From contig CADAJJ010000061.1 of NCBI GenBank assembly GCA_902788205.1, positions 1 through 10,018 of the forward strand: a stretch of 10,018 bases of DNA, in the 5' to 3' direction. The notes below the pieces were generated by a model. It had not been told where the DNA came from and did no database searches. It saw only the letters and a list, made by a program, of their open reading frames with translations. The position numbers and the translations under genes are program-made. The DNA is from RUG023 sp900315435. GTDB lineage: Bacteria; Spirochaetota; Spirochaetia; Sphaerochaetales; Sphaerochaetaceae. Shown here piece after piece: positions 1 through 6,278 of the stretch (position 1 is its first letter; each line of letters starts with the position of its first letter).

Positions 1-58
1 GCCTCTTGAACGCCATGTCGTAGATTGTCTGGATGCGTGCAACAGCAGTAATACTCAA
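1..58 (-). CDS. 5' end of an unrecognised gene, cut by the window edge
   Basis: Reading leftward, a TTG start at 58-56 opens a frame that stays open to the window edge. It encodes MSITAVARIQTIYDMAFKR, and the sequence has ordinary coding character. The start is chosen from a strong Shine-Dalgarno site, AGGAGGT at 72-66, 7 nt upstream of the TTG. There is no in-frame ATG at a sensible distance from that site; the only one is residue 15, inside the frame. The gene lies downstream of, and on the same strand as, the GH28 gene, with a hairpin between them. Nineteen residues are too few to assign a family and I do not recognise it. The ribosome-binding site makes it likely to be real. Confidence 0.5.
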   Translation of the reverse strand, partial: MSITAVARIQTIYDMAFKR

Positions 59-65
59 TAGAACT

Positions 66-72
66 ACCTCCT
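66..72 (-). promoter_or_regulatory. Shine-Dalgarno site deciding the TTG start of the left-edge gene
   Basis: On the minus strand the site reads AGGAGGT, fully complementary to the 16S rRNA tail, and sits 7 nt before TTG 58-56. It is the main evidence that a gene begins here. Confidence 0.6.
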
Positions 73-143
73 ATAAGATTACTACCGGCTTTCCGGCCAC
101 TTCCAATCACTTCGTGGCAAATCTTTCAATGCCATAGACAACA

Positions 144-172
144 GATGCACCCATGGTCTGCATGGGTGCATC
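144..172 (-). terminator. Perfect 12-bp hairpin downstream of the GH28 gene
   Basis: Twelve-base arms (GATGCACCCATG and CATGGGTGCATC) are exact reverse complements around a 5-nt loop. The hairpin sits 29 nt past the GH28 stop codon and before the next minus-strand gene. The following minus-strand bases (TGTTGTCT) are only moderately T-rich, so it is not a textbook intrinsic terminator. It could be a weak terminator, a 3'-end stabilising or processing hairpin, or, being a perfect palindrome, a protein-binding operator for the downstream gene. Confidence 0.5.
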
Positions 173-201
173 ATAGCGTCAGTCGTATGTCCGGATGCAT
201 C

Positions 202-1515
202 TTATTCCTGGTCTACCGGTGCCCCGACGATATTCTCGAACTTCACCTCGACGTTGCGCAGCCTGATGCCACGGCTCTTGGCCGGAGGCAGGCCTTGGCT
301 CATCGAGGCAAGCTCGGGATCGACCAGGTCCTTCTCGTCTGCCAGGGAGAAGCGGCAGTTCTTGATGGAGAGTCCGGTAATCGGGGCTTCCGGCAGGCCG
401 ACGATGAAACCGCACGCAGAGCGGACGCCACTGGCCTCGATATCCTCGATCTCCACGTCATAGATGTGGGGCGTGGTATCGGTGACCGGCTGTTTCTCCA
501 GACTGAACAATCTCTCATCCTTGCTTCCGCAGACGTAGTACATGTTCACGGTGATCGGGCACAATACGTTCTCCATCTTCAGGCGCTTGAAGGAAAGGCC
601 ATGGATATCGCCAGCCCTGCCACGCCGGGTCTTGATGCGGACGCCACGGTCGGTACCGATGTAGGTGCAGTTCTCGACCCTGACGTCATGGACGCCGCAA
701 CCAGTCTCGCTCCCGATGACGGCACCACCGTGGGCAGCCTCGACAACGCAGTCGTGGACATAGATATTGCTCGACGGGAAAGCCACCTCAAGGGCATCCT
801 CACCCACTCCGCTCTTGATGGCGATGCCGTCATCACCGACATGGACGTGGCAGTGGTCGACCTCGACGTCCCTGCAGGAATCAATATCGATGCCATCGGT
901 GTTCGGAGCGTCTGCCGGGTTGTCGATGGTGATGTTCCTCAGCTTCAGCCCCACGGAAAAGACCGGATGCAAGGTCCAGAATGGGCTGTCCTTCAACAGG
1001 AGCCCGTCGACGACGACATCCTCGGCGTGGCAGATCTGCAAAAGCGGCGGCCTCAGATACTGGCATGGCCTGCCGCCACCACCACCGGGCTGGTTCTCGT
1101 AATTGGGGTTCAACGCGGCAAGCCGGTGTTCCGCCATCGAATAAGGCCCTTGCTGGATGTGCTTCTTGCGCATCGTCTGCTCCCACCAAGGAGTGCCGTT
1201 TCCATTCAGGATGCCTTTTCCACGGATCGTCACCTTGCGGGCATCGTGGACATAGAAACAGGGATGCATCGCATAGCACCGCTGGCCCTCCCAGCGGGTG
1301 AACACCGGCATGTAGCGCATGTCGTCGTAGATGAACAGGAGCTCGGCGCCCTCCTCGAAGGTGATGGTCACGTCGCTCTTCGCGACATCGACCGGCCCTA
1401 CCTTCCAGACACCTTTGGAGATGACCAGCTCGTCCCCCATCCGCAAGGCGTCAATCGCCTTGTTCAGCGCAGCGGTATTGTCACCATCCGTCCCTTTGAA
1501 CGTATAGATTGCCAT
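202..1515 (-). CDS. GH28 family glycoside hydrolase (polygalacturonase-like), cytoplasmic
   Basis: This 437-residue protein should hydrolyse alpha-galacturonide bonds in pectic oligosaccharides; an exo-acting role on imported oligomers is likely. All four conserved GH28 active-site blocks are present: NTD at 205-207, DD at 228-229 (in GDDGIAIKSG), HGG at 262-264 and RIK at 293-295. The flanking repeats of beta-strand and asparagine-rich turn fit a right-handed beta-helix. The start is ATG 1515-1513, preceded by AGGAGG with a 5-nt gap; the longer frame from 1542 would swallow this ribosome-binding site. There is no signal peptide (it begins MAIYTFKGTDGDNT), so it should act in the cytoplasm. 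A TATAAT -10 box lies upstream at 1551-1546 without a good -35, which suggests activator-dependent expression. It is divergent from two sugar isomerase-like genes, consistent with a uronate/pectin locus. The exact substrate (polygalacturonate or rhamnogalacturonan oligomers) cannot be read from sequence. The family call is secure. Confidence 0.94.
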   Translation of the reverse strand: MAIYTFKGTDGDNTAALNKAIDALRMGDELVISKGVWKVGPVDVAKSDVTITFEEGAELLFIYDDMRYMPVFTRWEGQRCYAMHPCFYVHDARKVTIRGKGILNGNGTPWWEQTMRKKHIQQGPYSMAEHRLAALNPNYENQPGGGGGRPCQYLRPPLLQICHAEDVVVDGLLLKDSPFWTLHPVFSVGLKLRNITIDNPADAPNTDGIDIDSCRDVEVDHCHVHVGDDGIAIKSGVGEDALEVAFPSSNIYVHDCVVEAAHGGAVIGSETGCGVHDVRVENCTYIGTDRGVRIKTRRGRAGDIHGLSFKRLKMENVLCPITVNMYYVCGSKDERLFSLEKQPVTDTTPHIYDVEIEDIEASGVRSACGFIVGLPEAPITGLSIKNCRFSLADEKDLVDPELASMSQGLPPAKSRGIRLRNVEVKFENIVGAPVDQE

Positions 1516-1545
1516 GCGTTCCTCCTCTTTGCCTATGCACACCGG

Positions 1546-1551
1546 ATTATA
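1546..1551 (-). promoter_or_regulatory. -10 box of the GH28 promoter
   Basis: On the minus strand the site is a perfect TATAAT, 30 nt upstream of the GH28 ATG. It gives a leader of about 24 nt that contains the AGGAGG site. At 16-18 nt further upstream the -35 positions read CCTTTA, CCCTTT or ACCCTT, none near TTGACA. The surrounding AT-rich alternation (1546-1567) stands out in this GC-rich window. A perfect -10 with no -35 is typical of activator-dependent sugar-catabolism promoters; that regulation is inference. Confidence 0.5.
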
Positions 1552-1630
1552 TGTATATAGGATATTCTAAAGGGTGTCTGTAGAAGAATACCGCACAATA
1601 CTTGTCCCTTATCGTCTCTTTTCCCCCTTT

Positions 1631-1641
1631 TATGCTACAGT
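1631..1641 (+). promoter_or_regulatory. -10 region abutting the first isomerase gene (near-leaderless)
   Basis: TATGCT (1631-1636) and the overlapping TACAGT (1636-1641) are both -10-like. TACAGT ends exactly 6 nt before ATG 1648, so transcription would start at or within about 5 nt of the start codon. The -35 region is poor (TTATCG at 1609-1614 is the best candidate). A pyrimidine-rich tract precedes it. GAGGG at 1642-1646 is only 1 nt from the ATG, too close to act as a normal Shine-Dalgarno site. Confidence 0.4.
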
Positions 1642-1647
1642 GAGGGC

Positions 1648-2526
1648 ATGTTCGACATAGGTTTTCGGGCCCACGACTTCGGCATGCATCCATCAGCCGC
1701 CGACCTGGCCCACCAGATTGCTTGGATTTCCAAGCCTACCTTCGTGCATCTCGCGCTGAAGCGTTGCGTCGAGCAGGCACGTAGCCCGGAAGCGTACGAC
1801 ACGGCTTACGCCACCCGGATCCGCAACGAGATGGAGCGCGAGGGAGTACGCATCGCCATCCTTGGTTGCCATATCAACCCGATCCACCCCGATCCAGAGG
1901 CACGAAAACTGGACCTGACGCGCTTTTCCATGTCCCTACGCATGGCCCCCTCTTTCGGGTGCCGGATTGTCTCCAGCGAGAGTGGCAGCGCCAAAGGAGA
2001 CTGCTCCTACACTCCGGAAACCTATGAGCCACGCCATTTCGACGAGTTGGTCCAATCGACCGCAACCCTCGTCGGGGTAGCCGAAAAGACGGATACGATC
2101 GCCTGCTATGAAGGAGGACAGCATACCCTGAACACCTTTTCCCGTATCGAACGGATCCTGAAGGAATTCTCCTCCCCCCATTTCGGGCTCCTGTTCGACC
2201 CGGTCAACCTGGTTCCCCCGACCGGTATTCCCGAGCCGGACGGCAGCGTCCGCTGGAAGCCGAGCGCCGAGGCGCAAAGGCGTTTCATCGGTGACGCCCT
2301 GGATCGCTTTGCCGACCGGATTGTCGCCATCCATGTCAAAGATTACCGGATGCGGGAAGACGGGCTGAGAACCGGAGGGATGCCGGCGGGCAAGGGCGTG
2401 CTCGACTGGACGTTGGTGTTCCGCATGTGCAAGGAGTACGGGATACACGTTCCCATGACCTTGGAGAACTGCGGACCTGCTGACGCTCCAGTCGCGCTCG
2501 CCTACCTCTCCGCTTGCCAGCGCTGA
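1648..2526 (+). CDS. Sugar phosphate isomerase/epimerase-like TIM barrel protein, copy 1
   Basis: This 292-residue protein belongs to the xylose isomerase-like TIM barrel superfamily (AP endonuclease 2 type domain; COG1082-like sugar isomerases/epimerases). Candidate metal ligands sit at strand ends as the family expects: E111 (SSESG), E155 (CYEGG), D184 (LFDPVNL), H229 (AIHVKD) and E273 (TLENC). H80 lies in NPIHPDPE. It has no signal peptide or membrane segment, so it is cytoplasmic. The start is fixed by the N-terminal GFRAHD motif shared with the next gene. No start codon lies upstream in frame before non-coding sequence, and no usable Shine-Dalgarno site is seen. It is divergent from GH28 and 22 bp upstream of its paralogue, so a role in isomerising or epimerising the sugars released from pectin-type substrates is plausible. 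Members of this family act on many sugars and on inositol derivatives; the substrate is not predictable. Confidence 0.88.
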   Translation: MFDIGFRAHDFGMHPSAADLAHQIAWISKPTFVHLALKRCVEQARSPEAYDTAYATRIRNEMEREGVRIAILGCHINPIHPDPEARKLDLTRFSMSLRMAPSFGCRIVSSESGSAKGDCSYTPETYEPRHFDELVQSTATLVGVAEKTDTIACYEGGQHTLNTFSRIERILKEFSSPHFGLLFDPVNLVPPTGIPEPDGSVRWKPSAEAQRRFIGDALDRFADRIVAIHVKDYRMREDGLRTGGMPAGKGVLDWTLVFRMCKEYGIHVPMTLENCGPADAPVALAYLSACQR

Positions 2527-2542
2527 ACGATACCGGTACACT
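2514..2542 (+). promoter_or_regulatory. Promoter of the second isomerase gene, leaderless geometry
   Basis: TTGCCA (2514-2519), a 17-nt spacer and TACACT (2537-2542) form a good sigma70-like promoter, with its -35 inside the last codons of the preceding gene. The -10 box ends exactly 6 nt before ATG 2549, so the predicted +1 falls on the A of the ATG. There is no Shine-Dalgarno sequence between the two genes. The second gene can therefore be transcribed on its own as a leaderless mRNA. Confidence 0.55.
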
Positions 2543-2548
2543 TTCCCC

Positions 2549-3436
2549 ATGCGAAGAACTATCGGATTCAGGGCCCACGACTTGGGTACTTTCACCTCGC
2601 TTTCGGATCTGGCGAAGTTCGCAGCCTCGTTCCAGAAACCTACCGTCATCCACCTTGCCCTGCATAAGGTGTTGAAGGGAAAGGAACGGCCTGTCGAGGA
2701 ATACGACAGCTCGTATGTCCAGGAAATCCATGACACCCTGGCCCGCGAGGGCGTATCGCTCTCGATGATCGGCTCCTATTTCAACCCGATCCATCCCGAC
2801 CCGGAAATCCGACAGGCGCAAATCAACCGCTATATCATCAATCTGAAATACACCAAACAGTTTGGGTGCCGGATTGTCGGGACCGAGACGGGAAGCCACA
2901 ACCCGGACATCACGTACGACATGGCCACCTACGAGCCGGAGAATTTCGACCTTTGCCTGAAGACGATCGACCAGCTAGTCAATGCGGCGGAAACATATGA
3001 TGCCTTGGCCTGCATCGAGCCGGTCAGCCACCACCATACCATCAGCACGGTGGAGCGGGCACTCAAGGTTTCCGAGACGTTCAAAAGCGAGCATTTCGGT
3101 TTCATCTACGACCCGGTCAACCTGGTTCCCTACACCGGTATCCCCGAGTCGGACGGCAGTGTCAGGGAACGTCCGAGCGACGAGGCCCAGGAACGTTTCT
3201 TCCGCAGCGCCTTCGACGCTTGGGGATCCCGCATCAAGACCATCCATATCAAGGATTACCGTCTCAACCCCGTCGACGGCACCAAGATCGGCAACCTCAT
3301 GGCCGGAACCGGCGTCATCAACTGGAAATTGTTCTTCAGGTTGATGGACGAGTACCGCATCCAGGTGCCCATGTCGATGGAGAACATCCAGGTACCGCTG
3401 TTGGCAGAAGAACTGAAAACCCTGCTCTCCTATTGA
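2549..3436 (+). CDS. Sugar phosphate isomerase/epimerase-like TIM barrel protein, copy 2
   Basis: This 295-residue protein is a paralogue of the gene just upstream, collinear over its whole length; about two in five residues match by eye. The same metal-ligand set is present: E113 (GTETG), E157 (ACIEP), D188 (IYDPVNL), H233 (TIHIKD) and E279 (SMENI). The segment DPVNLVPxTGIPExDGSVR is nearly identical in the two proteins, and short stretches are identical at DNA level, which fits tandem duplication. The sharpest differences are near the active site: YEGGQHT in copy 1 against IEPVSHHH here. That suggests a changed substrate or a partner role rather than simple redundancy. It is cytoplasmic, with no signal peptide. 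It converges on the thymidine kinase gene with only 10 bp between stop codons. Function is by family only. Confidence 0.88.
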   Translation: MRRTIGFRAHDLGTFTSLSDLAKFAASFQKPTVIHLALHKVLKGKERPVEEYDSSYVQEIHDTLAREGVSLSMIGSYFNPIHPDPEIRQAQINRYIINLKYTKQFGCRIVGTETGSHNPDITYDMATYEPENFDLCLKTIDQLVNAAETYDALACIEPVSHHHTISTVERALKVSETFKSEHFGFIYDPVNLVPYTGIPESDGSVRERPSDEAQERFFRSAFDAWGSRIKTIHIKDYRLNPVDGTKIGNLMAGTGVINWKLFFRLMDEYRIQVPMSMENIQVPLLAEELKTLLSY

Positions 3437-3446
3437 GGCATCGGCC

Positions 3447-4583
3447 CTAGAGCAACAGCATCTGCTCGAAATCGACCGGCCGCTTGTTGTCCCTGAGGAC
3501 GCCAGACATGTAGCCGACATCCAGCTCCAGGTCATCGGCGATATGGCGCAACAGTCCCTCGCCGATGACATTCTGTTCGGCGAAGAGCCAGCAGAGCGCC
3601 TTCTCGGCGATACAGCTGGTCGCCAGGCTGCCCATGCAGACCTCGCCGTCCGACGTGTCTCCGTACCTGACCTGGAGCGACTGGTAGAGTTTCGAAGAAC
3701 GGATGTCTCCCTTGAGCAATTCCAGCTCCCGGACAAGAGCCCGGCTTTCTCCCCGGGCGGCGTCCTGTCCCATCGGCTTCAGGGTCAGGAAGGAGTACTC
3801 CTTGCCGGGCAGGTAGTGGTGACGGTCACAGCGGGAGCCATAGTTGGGCTCCAGGCCGCCCTGCTTGATCCGGTCTCCTCCGACGATGATCAGCGGGTCG
3901 AAGTAGAGGGCCGGGCACTCCTTGCCGTCGACCGTGTAGGAACGGTAGGTGTAGAAGGCATTCTTCAGACAGTCGGGATGGTCGCAGTAGGCGGTGAGCG
4001 GAATCACGTCGGTGGCGATATCCAGCATCAAGCGCGCCGTGGCGTTGAAGAACTCCCGGCGGAAGTTGAGAATCAGGGTCGGAAAGATGAACATGATTCC
4101 CTTCTCCAAGCTTGCCGAGCGCACCACGTAGGCAAGCCGCTCGTCGAAAAAGGAAGCCTCGTCGATGATATAGGTGCCCACCATCGGGTTATCCCGGATC
4201 ACCGCCTCAAGGTCGAAGGAGTCGCGGATGAAGGCGATATGGTCTCCGCAACTCACGTATCCGCCCCGATAGGCAAGCGCGTCGGAGGGATAGTCGGTGA
4301 AACGGCCGCGGTCAAGCTCCGAACGCACAAAAAACACGTTCCTCCTGTCCGTCTCACCATAGCTGGTCAGCCTGCTGACAGCGGCACTCTTGTTCCGTGC
4401 CACCGCGGCGTCCCTCCAGACCCTGGCGGCCGCCTCCGTTTTCCCGCTCCCCATCGGCCCGATGAGGAGCACGCGCCTGCCAGGCTTGGTGAAATCAAAG
4501 TGAGTGAACGTGTCATGGATTTCCACCGTGGGAAATCCGAGACTTTTCAGGAAGTCAGCACTGTCCGCCTCAGACGGCAGCAT
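3447..4583 (-). CDS. Thymidine kinase (TK1 type) with long C-terminal extension
   Basis: This protein of 378 residues should phosphorylate thymidine (or deoxyuridine) with ATP in deoxynucleoside salvage. The P-loop is GPMGSGKT at 42-49, where the family usually has GPMFSGKT/S, and the Walker B-like block is IIDEASFF at 139-146. A zinc-site and lasso-like part follows: C200 and C205 (CDHPDC), then GG at 235-236, Y248, C252 and H255/H256 (RCDRHHY), the order seen in type II thymidine kinases. Typical members are about 190-220 residues and end just after this point; here about 120 further residues of unknown role follow. The start is ATG 4583-4581, with AAGGGG at 4593-4588 in the end of deoC. 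This gives a 14-nt overlap with deoC, so translation is probably coupled. A longer frame exists upstream but overlaps deoC by 65 nt. The family call is good; the substrate is likely but unproven given the altered P-loop. Confidence 0.82.
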   Translation of the reverse strand: MLPSEADSADFLKSLGFPTVEIHDTFTHFDFTKPGRRVLLIGPMGSGKTEAAARVWRDAAVARNKSAAVSRLTSYGETDRRNVFFVRSELDRGRFTDYPSDALAYRGGYVSCGDHIAFIRDSFDLEAVIRDNPMVGTYIIDEASFFDERLAYVVRSASLEKGIMFIFPTLILNFRREFFNATARLMLDIATDVIPLTAYCDHPDCLKNAFYTYRSYTVDGKECPALYFDPLIIVGGDRIKQGGLEPNYGSRCDRHHYLPGKEYSFLTLKPMGQDAARGESRALVRELELLKGDIRSSKLYQSLQVRYGDTSDGEVCMGSLATSCIAEKALCWLFAEQNVIGEGLLRHIADDLELDVGYMSGVLRDNKRPVDFEQMLLL

Positions 4584-5229
4584 ACTGCCCCTTGACGATG
4601 GCGATACCCGCCGAAGCGCCGATACGGGTGGCACCAGCTCCGATCATCGCCTTTGCCTGCGGGTAGGAATGGATGCCACCGGAGGCCTTCACGCCGATGT
4701 TCGGCCCGACCGTGCGGCGCATCAACGTCACGTCGTCGACCGTAGCTCCGCCCGTGGAGAATCCGGTGGAGGTCTTCACGTAGTCCGCTCCCGCGCTGAC
4801 GGCGAGACGGCAGGCCCTGACCTTCTCCTCCTTCGAGAGCAGGCAGCACTCGATGATCACCTTCAGCAAATGTCCACGGCAGGCAAGCTTGACCGCCGCG
4901 ATATCGTCCTGCACCAAGGAGTCATCGTGGTTCTTCAGCTGACCGATATTGATCACCATATCGATTTCATCCGCACCGTCGGCAACAGCTTGTCTGGCTT
5001 CGAATGCCTTGGCGCGCGTCGTCATGGCTCCGAGAGGGAACCCGACCACGGTACATACCTTGACGCCGGTCCCGCTCAACAGCTTGGAGCACAAGTCGAC
5101 CCAGCAACTGTTCACGCAAACCGAATGGAAATGATATTGTTCCGCCTCCTGACACAGTTTCTCGATTTCTTCCTGTGTGGCGTCAGCTTTCAGAAGCGTA
5201 TGATCAATGTAGTTTGCAATCGGTTCCAC
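4570..5229 (-). CDS. deoC: Deoxyribose-phosphate aldolase
   Basis: This cytoplasmic class I aldolase cleaves 2-deoxy-D-ribose 5-phosphate to glyceraldehyde 3-phosphate and acetaldehyde, the last step of deoxynucleoside breakdown. Its 219 residues match the normal short bacterial DeoC length. The Schiff-base lysine is K152 in YVKTSTGF; the proton-relay residues D90 (EIDMVINIG) and K181 (GVKASGG) are in place, as is the N-terminal IDHTLL motif. The start is GTG 5229-5227, with AAGGGGG at 5243-5237 and a 7-nt gap, giving the family N-terminus directly. A promoter lies at 5262-5290. It overlaps the downstream thymidine kinase gene by 14 nt. Pairing the catabolic aldolase with a salvage kinase puts both fates of thymidine in one transcript. 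Confidence 0.97.
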   Translation of the reverse strand: MEPIANYIDHTLLKADATQEEIEKLCQEAEQYHFHSVCVNSCWVDLCSKLLSGTGVKVCTVVGFPLGAMTTRAKAFEARQAVADGADEIDMVINIGQLKNHDDSLVQDDIAAVKLACRGHLLKVIIECCLLSKEEKVRACRLAVSAGADYVKTSTGFSTGGATVDDVTLMRRTVGPNIGVKASGGIHSYPQAKAMIGAGATRIGASAGIAIVKGQYAAV

Positions 5230-5261
5230 TCTGCAACCCCCTTATCGTTCGTGATGACTCC

Positions 5262-5290
5262 AGCATACCCCGAAAAGAGGGAACTAGCAA
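5262..5290 (-). promoter_or_regulatory. deoC promoter
   Basis: On the minus strand TTGCTA (5290-5285), a 17-nt spacer and TATGCT (5267-5262) lie upstream of deoC. The predicted leader is about 26 nt and carries AAGGGGG. It is back to back with the Nudix promoter that begins at 5317, so the intergenic region holds two divergent promoters. Confidence 0.6.
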
Positions 5291-5316
5291 TGGAAAAGGT
5301 CTGTTGGAATGTACCC

Positions 5317-5345
5317 TTGACCAGCCTATAGCGGCGCAATACTCT
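5317..5345 (+). promoter_or_regulatory. Promoter of the Nudix operon, near-leaderless geometry
   Basis: TTGACC (5317-5322), a 17-nt spacer and TACTCT (5340-5345) form a good sigma70-like promoter. The ATG at 5355 is only 9 nt past the -10 box, so the leader would be about 2-3 nt. No Shine-Dalgarno site lies before that ATG. This promoter position also argues against the longer reading frame that runs back into deoC. Confidence 0.6.
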
Positions 5346-5354
5346 CAAACCATC

Positions 5355-6278
5355 ATGCTGCAACTTATCGACAAGTACTTTTCCTGGGTGGTGATCACGC
5401 TCCTTTTGATCGGCCTCAACCAGAGGAAGATCCAGGACTCGAAAAGGAAACAGAGCAGTCTGGTCTGGCTCTGCATCCTGATGTGCATCTTCCAGATTGT
5501 CGTCTCGCTTTCCGTCCACAACACCTGGCCGGGCTTCATCGTCGCCATCGTTGCCGCCGTCCTTGTCGCCATCGGCTTTGTCTTCCGCAGTCATGTCTGG
5601 CCCTTCCGGCTACACTGCGTCTGTTGCGGCAAGAAGCTGGACTGGGAGCATATCGTCGGCCATGACGACAATCTCTGCCAGGAGTGCTGGGACAAGCGCC
5701 ATCCGGAGGAGGCGAAGGCGCGTGAGGAAGCGAAGCGGCTGGGAGGCAAGAAACCATTTGTCATGCCAACACATGTCGAGGATATGGACTGGGACAACTG
5801 GGAACCGACCGACATCTGCGTGATCACCTATCTGATTGACGGCGACAAGGTGCTGTTGATCGACAAGAAGCGGGGACTGGGCACCGGCTATGTCAACGCT
5901 CCTGGTGGACATGTCGAGGCAGCCGAGCTTGCGGACGACGCCGCCCGCAGGGAGTTCAAGGAGGAAACCGGGCTGACAATCGGCACACTCTCCCGCCGAG
6001 GAGAGCTTTTCTTCCAGTTCAAAGACGGCATGGCCGAGCACGCCTATGTCTATGTCGCCTCCGGCTATGAGGGGAAGCTCGCGGAATGCGAGGAGACCCG
6101 TCCCTTCTGGTGGGAGGACAAGCACCACCTTCCCTTCGACCGCATGTGGGCCGACGACACCCTCTGGGTGCCTGCGGTGATGGCGGGAAAACGGATCAAG
6201 GGGTACTTCCTCTTCGACGGAAAGGAGATGGTGGACAGCAAGGTGGAGATCATTGAGGACGGACCAGAGGAAAACTGA
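5355..6278 (+). CDS. Membrane-anchored Nudix hydrolase with zinc-ribbon-like segment and MTH1-like catalytic domain
   Basis: This 307-residue protein has three hydrophobic segments (about 8-21, 36-53 and 59-77), then two CxxC pairs (C88-C91 and C108-C111) that look like a zinc ribbon, a short charged linker, and a C-terminal Nudix domain. The Nudix box is complete at 185-207: G185, E191, R199-E200, E203-E204, G206. The domain resembles human MTH1 (8-oxo-dGTP and 2-OH-dATP diphosphatase) beyond the box: KKRGLGTG before it, N181 at the MTH1 N33 position, and FDRMWADDTLW carrying W265, D267 and D268 at the W117/D119/D120 positions that bind oxidised purines. L175 replaces MTH1 F27. The likely reaction is hydrolysis of oxidised purine nucleoside triphosphates at the inner face of the membrane. 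The start is chosen from the promoter, which ends 9 nt upstream; earlier in-frame codons lie in the promoter and the antisense of deoC. It overlaps the next gene by 26 nt. The Nudix call is certain; the substrate is inferred. Confidence 0.9.
   Translation: MLQLIDKYFSWVVITLLLIGLNQRKIQDSKRKQSSLVWLCILMCIFQIVVSLSVHNTWPGFIVAIVAAVLVAIGFVFRSHVWPFRLHCVCCGKKLDWEHIVGHDDNLCQECWDKRHPEEAKAREEAKRLGGKKPFVMPTHVEDMDWDNWEPTDICVITYLIDGDKVLLIDKKRGLGTGYVNAPGGHVEAAELADDAARREFKEETGLTIGTLSRRGELFFQFKDGMAEHAYVYVASGYEGKLAECEETRPFWWEDKHHLPFDRMWADDTLWVPAVMAGKRIKGYFLFDGKEMVDSKVEIIEDGPEEN

Noticed and set aside
145..1560. 471-codon open frame on the plus strand opposite the GH28 gene
   Set aside because: The minus-strand frame carries all four GH28 motifs and an excellent Shine-Dalgarno site. 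The plus frame has no ribosome site or recognisable motif and is the mirror of GC-rich codons.
1546..1591. Possible operator with arms GGATATTC and GAATACC near the GH28 promoter
   Set aside because: The arms are imperfect and of different length, and the AT-rich context makes chance matches likely.
1936..2736. 266-codon minus-strand frame opposite the two isomerase genes
   Set aside because: It spans both well-supported paralogues and their spacer in antisense, with no start site or motif.
3543..4595. 350-codon open frame on the plus strand opposite the thymidine kinase gene
   Set aside because: It is a shadow of the kinase gene: no start signal, no domain motif, and it ends inside deoC.
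5290..5331. 13-codon open frame (ATG 5290) with a GAGGG site 8-9 nt upstream
   Set aside because: It lies across the divergent promoter region and contains the -35 of the Nudix promoter. It would not be on the predicted Nudix transcript, so it is most likely chance.
5175..5354. Extended N-terminus of the Nudix protein starting at 5175
   Set aside because: The extra 60 codons run antisense to deoC and through two promoters. ATG 5355, just after a good -10 box and at the start of a membrane helix, is the better start.
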